DNA of 64,000 nucleotides, from contig JAKUDP010000006.1 of assembly GCA_022570795.1 (NCBI GenBank), forward strand, positions 124,001 through 188,000, in the 5' to 3' direction. The translations under genes and the position numbers were made by a program. Within the stretch, counting starts at the first letter, position 1. Each line of letters starts with the position of its first letter. Source of the stretch: Sphaerulina vaccinii. Its lineage: Eukaryota; Ascomycota; Dothideomycetes; Mycosphaerellales; Mycosphaerellaceae. Of the stretch, positions 8,526-20,028 are shown one piece after another. The notes under the pieces were generated by a model. The model saw nothing but the letters and a program-made list of their open reading frames with translations, was not told the origin of the DNA and ran no database searches.

Positions 8526-9574
8526 GGACTGCCGAAGCTGAAAGTGGTTCCTTTTCGAGGGTCTTCGGCAGATCCAAGTCCAGTAGACCTAAATTGCGTA
8601 TGAAGTAGAACAAGACGACGGAAATGAATGAATAAAAAGTCATGACCTACACTTACATTTACACCTTCTACTCCGTGCTCCATTATTCCCAGCACTCTAC
8701 TGACCCATATGCTCAGCCATGGTGAACCCTTTAGCTTGTTGCACTTTACGATCGACAAAAGAAGTCTACTTCCCACAATACAATTCGCTCGACCTACGAA
8801 TGCTCAGGACCACTCTCAAGCAAAAGGATGCTCTACAGTGTCAAGATCTAGGAACGTCTATGTTCGAAAAACACAGAAACCAGCTTTCTCGAATTCCAGC
8901 TTTTCCATAATTCAGCTTTCTCAGTGTCCAGCTTTCTCGAATTTCGGCTTTCCCAAAATCCAGCTTCCTCGAGTTTCCACTTCAACTCGAGCAAACGAGG
9001 TCAATCAACTAGCGCCCGCACTTACCGCACCAATAAGACTGAGCCAAGAGAGCGTAGAGGTATTGTTGCACCTCGATTTTGGTTATGGGGTTGTAGGCAT
9101 ACAGTTAGGGTGAGGTGTGTATAGTCATCATGCATCTATGATATTTACACAATCTTTCTACACTGTTCGACGCAAGCTCATTCTTTCGCTCGAACTACCT
9201 CTTTTCCCCTCGAACCCTTACACTTCTACTCCTGTACCTCCGGCGGCCTACTTCCCATTCGTCTCCTCATCGATCGTGCTCCCGAGCAGACTTTGCTGGC
9301 CCTTGATACTAGACCAGACCAGAGAATACAGACGTCCACTTAAGCGTGATAGAACAACGTCCAGAACTCGCCAACGTCACGGCCGATCATCTTGCTATCA
9401 TGTCTTGAAGATTTGTTCAACTGCGCTCTCCAGTTCTCTTGCATCGTCTCTGCAGGCGCTTTCTTTTTCGCGGTGTTCATCGGTCATGGTGATCGTGCGT
9501 CCCGAGCCCAGGCTAGGTGGTGAGCGTGAACCGTGTCAAGGAGGGAGAAGGATGTTTGTTGACTAGGCGTACGT
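8526..9574. other. Intergenic region with a degenerate minisatellite
   Basis: It contains the enolase 3' UTR (AATAAAA near 8630) and a CAGCTTTCTCGAATT-type repeat at about 8880-8970. A 149-codon plus-strand open frame (9117-9566) has no recognisable motif and is not annotated as a gene. Confidence 0.5.
8880..8970. repeat. Degenerate ~19-bp minisatellite
   Basis: About five imperfect copies of a CCAGCTTTCTCGAATTTC-like motif in direct order (variants CCAGCTTTTCCATAATT, TCAGCTTTCTCAGTGT, TCGGCTTTCCCAAAAT, CCAGCTTCCTCGAGTTT). Confidence 0.7.
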
Positions 9575-11082
9575 TCAGCGCAGTGGACCGAATGCACGAA
9601 GTATAATATCGAAGCTGGAGCTTCTCTGAACAATATTGTGCTGTGGCGTGTTGAGCTGGGCTGCCAGAGAGGAGCTTGGTCTGGAGCTTGCAGGTGTGCC
9701 AACTGGTAGATACGTCTCTGCGGCCATTTGTTCGAGCATCTCTCTGGTCACGATATCGAGCTGCTCGTCGATGTCCGTGGCTGAAGGCAACTTCTCATTC
9801 CTATGCGCTGTGTACTTCTTCTCAAACGCCTTTTGAATCTTGTAGAGTCTATTTCGAGCTTCTTCTTTAGCCCAAGATAGAAGATCATCGCCGAGGGATG
9901 CTAAAGTCCAGATTGGAAGATCACAAACTTGAGACCAGGCGGCGTGATCATCGTAGCCGTTTGCGTTGCCCGGTTTGGACTTGATGTGCTTCTTCTTCTC
10001 CATGAGTTCGAGGAGTTTGTAGCAGGGTGGACATTTGCAGGTATGATGGATGATGTATCCTTCACGTTTACGAATCTTTCCAGTCCTGCCATGATGGCGA
10101 GTCGTTTCTTGTGATCTGATTCCACAAGACAACTACTCATGATGTGTTGTCCGATCTCCTCGTCTCTCAGAGCGGCGGTGATGGTCATACCGATGGTTGC
10201 GGAATGAGGTAATATGTCCGTCTTGGTGAGAACGTGCTGTATACCACCACCACGAAACATCTCTTCCTCCTCCATCAAAATCTTCATCAAAGTTGTCAAA
10301 TCCAATCTAGACGCACCACCATTCTTCTCCTTAGCAAGTTTCTTCAAACATTCCTCAATCGACAACCTAGAACCAACCTCCTTGAATTCAGGATCCAGCT
10401 CGATAACGCTCACCTCAGCGGCTGTAATATGTGATGATACATGCTTTTGCTTGGGAGTCTTAGCCGTTGCGTCGAATACTGTGGTTTTGACTAACCCCTT
10501 ATCGTATTGCGTGAGTAGAGAGATGTACATCAAAGCTCGGTCAGCAGAGTTCTTACAGCTGTCGATCTGTTGTGCTTCGGTGTCATTCCCGAGGGTTTTG
10601 TAGTGATCTGGAATAATGTTAGCACTGTCTCTGTCTCCGATAGAAAGACGATTTCTGGTGGCGGGGTGATCAAGAGCTGAAGGGTTTGGTGGTCGGGAGC
10701 AGGCGGAGACAGTGCTTGTGGTTCGAGCCTTCTCGAGAGACTCCGCCTCACCAGGATGCTCCCATGGGCGGAGATGCAGTGGCTTGGTCGTCGATGGTCT
10801 GTGGAGAATGAAAGGGTGTGAGTGGAACTTACTTGCAGATGGCGTCGACCCCGGTGACTTCGATAACTTGGGCTCCGATCTGCCGTACTCACTCCAATCA
10901 GGCTTGTTCTTGGACCCGTGCACATCAGCGACTTGGTATAGCCAGCGGAAATGTGCGAGAAGAGTCTGTGGCGTATCCTCACTTTCCTGGATCTTGACTT
11001 CTGGCAACGTACCTGGAAACCTTCAAGTCTTTGTTCCAACCAAAAGCTTCCAATCCTCTGCAAACGCGTAAGATGCTTCCAT
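9575..11082 (-). pseudogene. Broken unknown gene next to the HET gene
   Basis: Reading on the minus strand from ATG 11082 gives MEASYAFAEDWKLLVGTKT, then an in-frame TGA (11025-11023), then coding-like RFPGTLPEVKIQES and a long frame. Near 10085 the sense switches frame: after AIMAGLERF the good reading frame is KKKHIKSKPGN and onward, ending at 9575. A 74-bp intron (gtaaac..catggag) could explain the switch; a 1-bp shift is the alternative. The C-terminal part is K/E-rich with likely coiled coil. It contains no domain I recognise. It lies about 50 bp after the stop of the HET gene on the same strand. The TGA makes it a probable pseudogene unless the true start is downstream. Confidence 0.5.
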
Positions 11083-11128
11083 TGCTGGTCTCCATCAGCA
11101 GGTAGCCGGGTGATCACCTTTCCATTGC

Positions 11129-13396
11129 TTAGACTAGCTCTATGTCAACAACCTCATGGCCAAAATCGAGCATTTCACCATACATGGCTCCATGAACATA
11201 GCATTCGCCAATCAGCGTCCAGTCTCCGTTGCCCGTCGGGCGTACGACCATCGGCACGCTACAACCTATCAGTATCGCAATGCTGTCTTCCACGAGCGCT
11301 GCAGCAGGTGCAAGACCTATCCTTCCATCTTTCGTACCCATCAGACGTCTCCAAGCTTTCACGTTCATGGCCCAGGATAGTGCTTCCCGCTGGGTCTCAG
11401 TGGGATTGTATAACCTTTGATTCTGTGTCACCAGTCGATGTCGAGCTGATCCCAGGAGAGACTTTGAGGCTTGGGCTCCGTATACGAGTTCCTGGAGAGA
11501 GTAGCCGCAAAGCTTGAGGTCTTTGTCTTGTTCCATGATTGTCTCCAGACCGAAACCATTGGTATAGATTCCTGCTACGCTGTTCCAGGCTTTCGGGTCG
11601 AGCAGGCAGGCATATTCTGATGGAGCTCTAGAGCCTTGTTCCGTGGTATCTGCTACTAGGGTGCGCCATAGTGCTTCACGCGTGGTAGCGTAGTCGCCGT
11701 ATACGCTGTGATGAGGGCTATTGGCATTGTTCGAGGTCTCTTGCGGTGCGGCCGCAGTGTTATCTTCCGGCTCTGCAGGATGAAACTTGCCCAGTGAAAG
11801 AACATGGTCGAAGACGAAACCACGAACACGTAATGTGTCGTCGGTAGCAGCTACAGACTGTGCACGGGAGCCCATACCCGCCTTATAGTCGCCTGGAAGG
11901 TAGATCGTAGGCGCCGGCTTGCAGGACCAACAGACAACCCAACTCGGAAGCTCATGTGGGCATGTCGATTTTAGTGGGAGGAAGTCTTTGTTTGAGTCGC
12001 GAAGACCATAGTGGACCGAGCCAGCAGCATTGATGAGATGGTTGTATTTGAGCGTGGCTGTCTTCGAATGAGCCTGCCAGATGTCGTTCGCTACTCCAGT
12101 ATGTCTGGATATGAGTCGCAGGAGGTCGAGGTTCCCAGACGTGAGCAATTGTGATGAGAAGTCCTGATAAATCTGCTGCATCGTGAGAGAGTAGTTCGGC
12201 TTCACAGTGACTTTGTCAGCGACTGCCCGGATGCCAAGCACTCCATACACTCTGTCCTTCTCATCAGTGATGTCTGCCTCTCTTGCGAGACGCAAAGGTC
12301 GCAACACATCTGAAGTACTATGTGACTGTTCTTGCTGCAGCTCCATCATCTTTAGGAGCAGCTTCCATGTCCTGTCTGATGCCCATTGTCGCTCGCCCAA
12401 GACTCTATCCCTGGCAAACTCGAAACTCCAGCTGCGCAGCAATCGCGGACGACCACTCAGAAAGATATCGCGACCAAGTCTGGACTCATCGATGCTGATG
12501 AGACGAGCTGCATTAGCTATCTCTTGCCATGATACGCATATAGGGCCCAGGTATACAGGCGCATCATGTTGTGCCATGACAACCTCCTGCAGGATCCACA
12601 TACGGCGCCAGTAAGGTAGTGTGAGGAGCTCGAAGACGAGTAGATGAACTTGCTTGCGCAGTCGACTCTTGTCCCGCTCCCACATGATCATCAGTGGCCG
12701 AAGATCCAGTTTCTTGGTCGCGTGGTAGAAGTCTTGCAGTGGGTCATCCAGTTGTGCTCGAGTGGCCATCCAGCGCATAGCATGCATCGTGAGTTCGTTG
12801 TCCTTCGCTCCAATTCCTAGCCACATGATGACTTTGCTGGCAGATGTGTAAATATGACGCATGCGAGCTACTTGGTGCTCCCGTTCAGACATGTCGCTCT
12901 GATTGATACAGATCGCATCTACCCAGAGCCTCATACCCTCTTCGACTCGCTTGCTTCGCCGAAGTTGTAGCAGTGCTGCATGTAGATTTGGCCCAACTGA
13001 GAATGATGCTCCGTTCAGGCTGATTTCGTGCGAGGGCTTCTGAGGACCCCAGACATAGGAAAGAGCACAATATGCGTCCGGCTCATATCTCCAAGTGCCA
13101 TTATGGTGATTTGAGATGTCGCTATCCTGATTGGGACCTCTATCCAGTGCATCTTGAACGATGCTATCAGGCTTGTCGTCTTCGAAGAGAAGTCGGGTAT
13201 TGCACGTCCAGTGCAGTTCGGGCCACGTCAAGTTATCATCTTCAGAGGCTTGTACAGGCTGCGAGACTTTATCGAGCAAAGCGTGTGGACTGATGAGAAG
13301 TTCCAGTGGCTTCGAATTCTCTTCGCCGCTTTTCAGTGGCACTATGGTCAACAGGCGGATCTCGTCGACCAAGAGTGGTTTGTATACACCCGCCAT
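11129..13396 (-). CDS. HET-domain (heterokaryon incompatibility) protein
   Basis: Uninterrupted 755-aa frame. The HET domain spans roughly residues 105-290, with the signature blocks YCALSYVWG, LWVDAICINQSD, ARMRHIYTSASKVIMWLG and, after it, WRRMWILQEV. Later the conserved DEKDRVYGVLGI box appears. The C-terminal half is of the variable type seen in this family and has no repeats. HET proteins commonly act in allorecognition and regulated cell death after cell fusion; the specific partner here is unknown. The frame upstream is partly open (SMGEVQLVFDALK), so an extra 5' exon is possible. Confidence 0.9.
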   Translation of the reverse strand: MAGVYKPLLVDEIRLLTIVPLKSGEENSKPLELLISPHALLDKVSQPVQASEDDNLTWPELHWTCNTRLLFEDDKPDSIVQDALDRGPNQDSDISNHHNGTWRYEPDAYCALSYVWGPQKPSHEISLNGASFSVGPNLHAALLQLRRSKRVEEGMRLWVDAICINQSDMSEREHQVARMRHIYTSASKVIMWLGIGAKDNELTMHAMRWMATRAQLDDPLQDFYHATKKLDLRPLMIMWERDKSRLRKQVHLLVFELLTLPYWRRMWILQEVVMAQHDAPVYLGPICVSWQEIANAARLISIDESRLGRDIFLSGRPRLLRSWSFEFARDRVLGERQWASDRTWKLLLKMMELQQEQSHSTSDVLRPLRLAREADITDEKDRVYGVLGIRAVADKVTVKPNYSLTMQQIYQDFSSQLLTSGNLDLLRLISRHTGVANDIWQAHSKTATLKYNHLINAAGSVHYGLRDSNKDFLPLKSTCPHELPSWVVCWSCKPAPTIYLPGDYKAGMGSRAQSVAATDDTLRVRGFVFDHVLSLGKFHPAEPEDNTAAAPQETSNNANSPHHSVYGDYATTREALWRTLVADTTEQGSRAPSEYACLLDPKAWNSVAGIYTNGFGLETIMEQDKDLKLCGYSLQELVYGAQASKSLLGSARHRLVTQNQRLYNPTETQREALSWAMNVKAWRRLMGTKDGRIGLAPAAALVEDSIAILIGCSVPMVVRPTGNGDWTLIGECYVHGAMYGEMLDFGHEVVDIELV

Positions 13397-14880
13397 CGCG
13401 AATGTTAGCTGTCATGATCGCAGGTAACTCACGTTTCAAAGCATCGAAGACAAGCTGAACCTCACCCATGCTTACAGACACACGTCTCGCTATTCTTGGC
13501 GTAGCTTGATCCTTCAGAGCTGGGATGTCGTGTTGGTGGCGTTCCGGTTCCACACTTGATCTAGGTGTTAATAGCACCACAGAGCGACATTGCGTGAAGA
13601 AGCATAGATGTTTCGCAAGTCTTCCAGGAAGGCAAACGCTCCATGATACTCAGGAATGCCTGTTGCAGCATAGCGTAACATAACGCGACTTGAGATCATG
13701 GAGTCATGGCCGAGGAAAGAGGGGGACCGCAAAGATGGAAAGCAGGTCTGGAGGTTCGAGAGTGAGGGTCCAGACAACCCAGATGCGAGCGAGATGGGTA
13801 GACAATGGTCATTCCTGATGAGGTCTGAACTTTCTGGAAGGACAGACTGTCATAGAGAAATGGAAGACTGCAACGCGCCAAGGGCGATATCTTGCTACGC
13901 GTCTTAGGTAGAACTAGAACTAAGCGGTCTTAGCGCGTTTCTCACTTTTCTACATGCCACAACACCATCACGCTTTCATCCAAACCTCATTTGCTCCGAG
14001 ATATGCGGCATGTGAATCGAGAGGCTGGCCGGCCGGCTTGCCCGTGGACTTGGATCGGGCACTCACAAGACGGCCAATGAACTCGCTATCGCACTTTTGC
14101 CCCAGCTCCTCCTTTCCTTGAGCACGTGTTGGACCCGAGAAGATCACTATTCATCGCGAAAGTTCGGGCGCGCGCACTACCAGTGATGAGATTCTGTCCT
14201 AAGTTGACCGCGCCATTGGATTCTGGTTGCTGGGTGGTAACCAGGTGTGCCAGAAGTCAGGGAAGTTCTGGTGCAAGTTCTTCACAATTGAAGTATCAAA
14301 CTTACGAAGAAAACACAGAAGGAGAAGAGGAAGAAAAAGGTGCAAACGCACATCATACTAAAAGATGCGACTGCGACTCAATCTCAAGCACTGTGATATT
14401 TCTCTGTTGAAAACTCAAGCCAGGGATCAGCATATGTGGACTTGGCGGCTGCTGCTCCAACCATGAAGCACACATTGCAGAAGACCAGCCATCAGGAAGT
14501 AGCCAATCACTGAGATTCTCAATGCATGCCATCTGGCTTGCCATGTGGAAGTGGTGAGGGCTGGCCAGAAACGGCTGTTTGTCGTCGTGCTGCGGAATGA
14601 CCGCGGCAATCTCTTCAGGAATGTATCGCGTATCAACACAGCACTCGCGAACGGTTGCTGTAGTATAAGGCCGCATACCTCGCGGTCGACCAGGTTGCTT
14701 TCGTCTGTCACCTACTAATTACTGCTTCCGGTAGATCATCACTCGTTCTGATCGACCAAAGCACTCATCCTGCTTTTCACATTCGCTTCGATCTAACTCG
14801 ACAGTCATTCGCTACAGCACCTACCGATCGCAGTATATCAGTCAACCACAAATCCAATACCAACACAAGGGAATCTCAAG
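13397..14880. other. Intergenic region, no gene recognised
   Basis: About 1.5 kb between the divergent HET gene and the wall-protein gene. Short open frames on both strands lack motifs and good splice sites. The 14700-14880 part is pyrimidine-rich and probably the promoter and 5' UTR of the next gene. Confidence 0.5.
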
Positions 14881-15881
14881 ATGAAGGTCCGACAGGTGTC
14901 CGCTGCCGCCATGGCCGTTGCTGGTGCCAGTGCGCAGAGTTCGAGCGCGGACCCAGTCTCATATGTCACTGTAACATACGATGACTGCCCGACTGCTTCA
15001 ATCGAGACGATGATCACTGTCACAAATGGTGTTACCGTTACATACTGCCCGGAGTGTAGCCACACCACCGCCCCTACGCCTGTTGAAACACCTGGACATA
15101 CCACTATCTACACAACCGCTTACCTCTCATTGTGCTCAACTGGTCTTGTCCCAGTCACACACACCGTCACCGAGAGCTGCACAGAAGCCACACCTACCTG
15201 GACTCCAGGCCCAAGCCACGTTCCTCAAGGCTTTACTGTCACCGTGAAGGACTGCACTGTCTGCGAGGGTGCTCAGTCAACGAAGCCTGTGCAAGTCACC
15301 ATCACCGAGCCATGCGACTGTGAAGCCACCAGCGGCACATCTCTTGGACCCAAGCCAACTGACGCTGCGCCCACTGGAAAGCCGGTGCAGCAAATATCCG
15401 ATGGGCAGGGTAAGTTGTTTCCTCATGTTGCCACACATCTTCACACACTGACACATTACACAGTCCAGAACCCAACCGGAAAGCCCGTGCAGCAAATATC
15501 TGATGGGCAGGGTAAGCTACACACGTCTCTGTTCATCCTGAAGCACAGTCACTAACATGTCAACCAGTTCAAAACCCAGCCGCCACTCCAGGCTCAGCTG
15601 GTAACGTGCCAACCGGACCTGGTGCAACCAACCCAACAGTCGCACCATACCCAACAACCACCACCGCCAAGTGCCCTGGCCCAGACTGCAGAGCCGTCGT
15701 CCAGCCTACTGGCAGCGGAGGTCTCCCAGCCGGTCCAGCTGACACCACCTCTCCAAGCACTCCAGACTCCACCGGTGCCGTCACTCCACCAGCATACGCA
15801 GGCTCAGCCTCCTCTAACGCTGCATTCGGCATCGCCACCACGCTGGCAGCCGTCGTTCTTGCTTTGGCTGTTGCATTATAG
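14881..15881 (+). CDS. Secreted Thr/Ser-rich, probably GPI-anchored wall protein
   Basis: Exons 14881-15409, 15464-15511 and 15568-15881 join in phase to 296 aa. The protein has a signal peptide (MKVRQVSAAAMAVAGASAQ) and a cysteine-containing Thr/Val-rich region with repeated VTVTY and VTVT strings. A Pro/Thr/Ser/Gly stalk follows, and the C-terminal hydrophobic tail (FGIATTLAAVVLALAVAL) comes after small residues, as in GPI signals. Exon 2 (48 nt, 16 codons) is a near copy of the end of exon 1: both encode PTGKPVQQISDGQ and both end in a gtaag donor. Likely a cell-surface glycoprotein; no enzyme motif is seen. Confidence 0.85.
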
Positions 15882-16662
15882 TTGGTTCTTGGTCGTGAGT
15901 AATGGGTGAGTCAACAATAACACATACATGTCTCATGTCAGATACACTTGACTGACATCTGTCTAGGCGGCTTATGACGCTCTTATGTGTTTAATGCCTT
16001 GAGATATTGGTTGTGGCCTCCGAAAACTTGTAACTTTTTCTAAGTGCCGTTCGCATTGAGGCGAGGCGCTATTCGGAGTTTGCACAATGCAGAGACTTGA
16101 GTGAGGGGACGGAAATTTGTAGGCTCGCTCTTCTTCGTTGTTGGTAGAATAGCAGCGAAATGGCATCTTCTTAACAGTTCATATATCTTCCGACCTGCTC
16201 CATCGATGTGTAGACGAAAAGTGCTCACTCGTTTTGCTTCGTTTCGTTTCGTTCCATTGCAAGTCAGACAATGGTCTCTTTGTGACTCTTGATCTTTTCT
16301 TGGTGCATGAGACAATCGCGCTTTGTCTGTCTTTTGAGACAACACGATGGGATATAATGCTCTTGTTCCTCGGGAACACCCAACCCCAGCTTCAGCAGTC
16401 GTCCTTTGTTCGAACTCAACAACTCTCCGCTTCCGGTGCAGCTGGTCTACACCTTACAACTTCGATCTCACATCCTTTCCATCACATCTAACCTCCTCAT
16501 CACCCTCAAACGACTGTAAGTATGCATTTCGAATCACTTACCCTTGGCCTTCTAACAGGAAATCTGACATTCAAGGATAGGCCTGATCCACGCCCGGAGC
16601 GTGCAGCAGATCGTCAGTCCTCAGGCTTCTCCTTGGAGGAAGCCTTCGATCCACGATTCGAT
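15882..16662. other. Intergenic / probable spliced 5' UTR
   Basis: It holds the 3' UTR of the wall protein and the likely leader of the next gene. A clean gtaagtatg..ctaacag pair at about 16512-16559 suggests a leader intron. No other gene seen. Confidence 0.5.
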
Positions 16663-17547
16663 ATGTCCTACAATGGTGCAGGTTGGGGTAGTCCTGCTCA
16701 TCCTCAGACCTTCGGCACTCCCCCTCGAGAGCATGGACTCCTTGACGGGCGGACACAGCATGACTCTCGACCAGGAACGCCAAATGCTCTTCCGCCTATT
16801 AAACGAGATGCAACTGGTAGATTCCTTATGAGCGACAGTGGGGATAGGCGACCACGTACACCAACCTCTTCTCGTCCAAGCAGTCCATCTTTCTCCTCAC
16901 GTCAGCATGATCTCGAGGAGAGCAACCATAACCGCTCAGCCTCTCGCTCCGGTTCCCGTCGTGGTTCATTCCGAGAGTTCTTTCGTCGTGGTTCGATTGA
17001 GCTCGGCCGTGCCAAAGACATCATTGTAGCACCAAAGGCCGCACGTGACGCCTGGCAGAAAGAAGAAAAGGAGAAAATCCAGAGGGAACTGGCCGCGTCA
17101 CTTGCATACGAGACAACAGCACGGCCACCACCTCCGCCGAAGGATCCAAGCCAAGCTGAACGCCGCGCGAAACTCAAGGCCGAAAGAGCAAGAGCCGAAG
17201 CAAAAGCTGCTGAGCGCAAGGCACGAGAAGCTGAACGAGAAGCTGCCGCTCTAAGAGCGAAGCCGGGCTTAACAAAAGGTGATGATCTTGCAATTCTTCT
17301 CTCTCGCGTTGTTGATCCTTTGAAGCGTACTGCTAGAAAAGACTCCTTCGATTCTGATGAGGATCTCACCGATACTGTTGCGATCGACGAGTATGCTTTC
17401 TGTCGCGAATGTGGAAACTGTGCTAGCTACACCCGCGGCACACTAAATCCCCTCAAGGAAGGACTTTGCAAGAATTGTTGGGTCTCGCATGTGCCGAATG
17501 CAATGGCGGGTGCTGCGCAGGAGTCGCAGTGTCCGGCTTTCTTTTAG
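16663..17547 (+). CDS. Unknown Ser/Arg-rich coiled-coil protein with C-terminal Cys cluster
   Basis: From ATG 16663 the frame gives 294 aa; an upstream in-frame ATG at 16522 lies inside the probable leader intron, so I prefer 16663. The N-terminal half is rich in Ser, Pro and Arg (SRSGSRRGSFREFFRRGS looks like a basophilic kinase target). The middle is a charged helix (AERRAKLKAERARAEAKA). The C-terminus has two CxxC pairs (FCRECGNC and LCKNCW), which could bind one zinc. I recognise no named domain. It is probably a cytoplasmic or nuclear regulatory protein. Confidence 0.75.
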   Translation: MSYNGAGWGSPAHPQTFGTPPREHGLLDGRTQHDSRPGTPNALPPIKRDATGRFLMSDSGDRRPRTPTSSRPSSPSFSSRQHDLEESNHNRSASRSGSRRGSFREFFRRGSIELGRAKDIIVAPKAARDAWQKEEKEKIQRELAASLAYETTARPPPPPKDPSQAERRAKLKAERARAEAKAAERKAREAEREAAALRAKPGLTKGDDLAILLSRVVDPLKRTARKDSFDSDEDLTDTVAIDEYAFCRECGNCASYTRGTLNPLKEGLCKNCWVSHVPNAMAGAAQESQCPAFF

Positions 17548-17916
17548 TTATCTTCTTATGTTGCGCGTTCTGGCGCAAGCGAGGGCACGTTTCTGTTGCG
17601 ACTTAGCGAGTACTTGTTAAGAGCGTTGAGCTGGACTCATCGTGCGATGGCTGTTTTGGCCATGTAGAAATGTTTGAGCGTTCTTGTTCTTGTTCTGCTT
17701 TTGCTGCTTCTCCCTTCCCACTCTTACATTGCACCATCTGCGAATCTACAATTCAGCTCAGTTGCTGACTTTTGAGAAGACCTTGTAGACGGCAAGACTT
17801 CTCCAGAACAATCTGACTATCCTGGTTTCAGTCGTCGGTCAAGCGAGAACAGCTCACCCTCGAGACCTCGCAATGTCAATGAAGAAAGCTACATCAAGAT
17901 AGCCGGCAGCCACAAG
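17548..17916. other. Gap with open frame leading into the next gene
   Basis: From about 17778 the frame of the following protein is already open and coding-like (EESYIKIAGSHK) but holds no ATG, so a spliced upstream exon is likely. The exact 5' exon could not be placed. Confidence 0.5.
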
Positions 17917-18561
17917 ATGCGTCGTGTACGTCAGACCGTGTACTGCGACATGGGCAATCCTTTCGACCTCGAAGAATTTGACGATGAAGGCTACGACATT
18001 CCGTCCAGATCCTACGGCGGTTCTCCAGCCTTTACTGAATCCAGCGGATTCAACCCAGAGCTCAGGATGAGTGGACCAAACGATGATAGTCCCGCGGCAG
18101 GAACAGATTCTAGCGGACTCATCTTCGACCTTGAGGACACACCAGAGCATAGCCCTGGTTCCTCAACCTATTCCGAGACTGACAGCGTGCTCCACCGGAG
18201 AGGCAGTCCTGATGTTGGCATGGAACGCTTCAGCGGCAAGGTTGACTTACCTTTACATGCACCTAAAGCACGTAGACCAGGGACTCCGGCTCTCGTAAGA
18301 GCAGATTCGATGAGGGAGGCTTCGATGGTTGCGCCAGTCACTCCGCCGCCTGAAAATCGAGATAGCGTGTATGTTCCACCTAGAACATTGTGGCGCAGAA
18401 GTCTTCCATCCAACAATTTGGTTGAGGCGACTGGCCATGTGGTCGTATCAACCAAGACTGGGAGGCGATCTCTATCTCCACACTTGAGGGATACCAAGTT
18501 CTATGGCTTCTATGATGGTGTTCTGGATGAGTATCGAGCGGATCTGGGAAGTCGGATATAG
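17917..18561 (+). CDS. Unknown acidic / Ser-Pro-rich protein, 5' end uncertain
   Basis: 214 codons from ATG 17917 to the stop at 18561, with about 46 further coding-like codons upstream that lack an ATG. Visible stretches are NPFDLEEFDDEGYDIPSR (acidic), several SP/TP sites (RRPGTPALVR, APVTPPPEN) and a conserved-looking C-terminus (DTKFYGFYDGVLDEY). No domain recognised. It follows another Ser-rich unknown gene on the same strand. Confidence 0.6.
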   Translation: MRRVRQTVYCDMGNPFDLEEFDDEGYDIPSRSYGGSPAFTESSGFNPELRMSGPNDDSPAAGTDSSGLIFDLEDTPEHSPGSSTYSETDSVLHRRGSPDVGMERFSGKVDLPLHAPKARRPGTPALVRADSMREASMVAPVTPPPENRDSVYVPPRTLWRRSLPSNNLVEATGHVVVSTKTGRRSLSPHLRDTKFYGFYDGVLDEYRADLGSRI

Positions 18562-20028
18562 TTACGAAGTTGTCGATAGACCTAGTAGTGAGATTGTACA
18601 AACCGTATATATGCAGAAGACAACCTACCCACCACCTCATTCTCTCCCTGGTCATGTTCAGTGTATGGTCGCTGAGGCGTGCCTATCGACATAGGGACGC
18701 TGCGTGTTCTCACTTCCGTCTTGTCAAGAAGCTAGTGGCAGCTTGAGTGAAAGCTCTGACTGTCGGCGTAGAGCTACAGCTTGGGACGTACGTCGTACCA
18801 GCTTGATGTCATGCTCGTGATCGTGCGACGAGGCCTAATATGCGGCCGTTCTTGTGCTTCGTGAGACCAACTTGGAGCTGTATACATCTTCCAAGGAAAA
18901 GTCGACCGGTGTAGACTCCGTCTCAAGCCTTGTGGATGCCAGCCATAAGTTGGAATGCTGCAAGAATAGCCTGAAGGATTGTTGTCAGCATTGTGGCTTG
19001 CATTCCACATATTGCACGCGTCTTTTTGTACGCAAGATGACCAGGCTGGCTGTAGGGGAGTCGTCGCCACCGATCAACTTGCGCAGAGCTGCGTGATGAT
19101 GAACACCGTGGACGACGGATGACCACGTGAAGAAGAGCAACAGCAAGAGGAGGTTGAACTAAGCGCCCGGAATAGAGTGGGTCAGTGTCTCCACTCTCGC
19201 CAAGAGTGAATTCTTGGGAAGTGATTGGACATCACCTCGACGCCATCCCAGCTCTACAAGCTGCACCTCCAACACTTCATCACCAATCGTGCATTTTCGT
19301 GTGATCTGCACAGCGCTTGCACAGATGGACAAAGTCAAGTTGCGGGCACGATGGCGCCCAGGGCCGGAAGCTTGGTGACTTCGAGGTCTTTGACCGTCCT
19401 GAAGACGACGTGCTCTCCTCACACCCATCTTGTCCGATCTCGTCAGCAGAAAAGAGAGTCATTGTTCGTATCCTACCACAAGCACTGAGGCGCCCCGCCA
19501 CGAGCAGTTCCCTGAAACAGAGGAACCGAGCTGCCGTATGCAATCCACCTGCAGAGAGCTCCCCAGCGGCTATTTTCAGTGAAAGTGCTTCGCTTCCCAC
19601 ACCCGCATAGCAAGTTGACCTATCAGCTTGCCGATACGCACAACCAGACGCCCACCTTGGCCAGACCACGCGATTCAAAGAGTAGAGGTGAGTACCCGAA
19701 AGCGCTGTTCTACGTCAACTCCATCCTTGCATCTTGATCCTCGAAGGAAAGCGACCAGAAACTACCGCAGGCGCCCGGCATACTAGCAGGCGTGCATATG
19801 TCCGTGCGAACCGCCGGCCAGTTCATCTACTCAGACATACCCAAGCCCGTCGACCTGTACTTCTTCTCTTCGCAGCTGGACTCCAAACATCACTACTATC
19901 TTTCCTAATTCAACCTTCTGCGTTGCTTGCGACCAAAGAGCTGGCCTCTTGCTTCTTTCTACCATCTTAGAGGATTCATCCTAGCCGTCTTACGCCGCAT
20001 CATCGCTTGTACCGTTGTATCTGACAGC
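18562..20028. other. Intergenic region, no gene recognised
   Basis: About 1.5 kb. Several 60-130 codon open frames overlap on both strands without motifs. The final 200 bp are pyrimidine-rich and probably the leader of the membrane protein gene. Confidence 0.45.

Noticed and set aside
9117..9566. 149-codon frame downstream of enolase
   Set aside because: Low-complexity and motifless; lies next to a minisatellite.
16902..17369. Minus-strand frame opposite the coiled-coil gene
   Set aside because: Ser/Ala-rich mirror of a Lys/Glu/Ala-rich coding strand, a common artefact.
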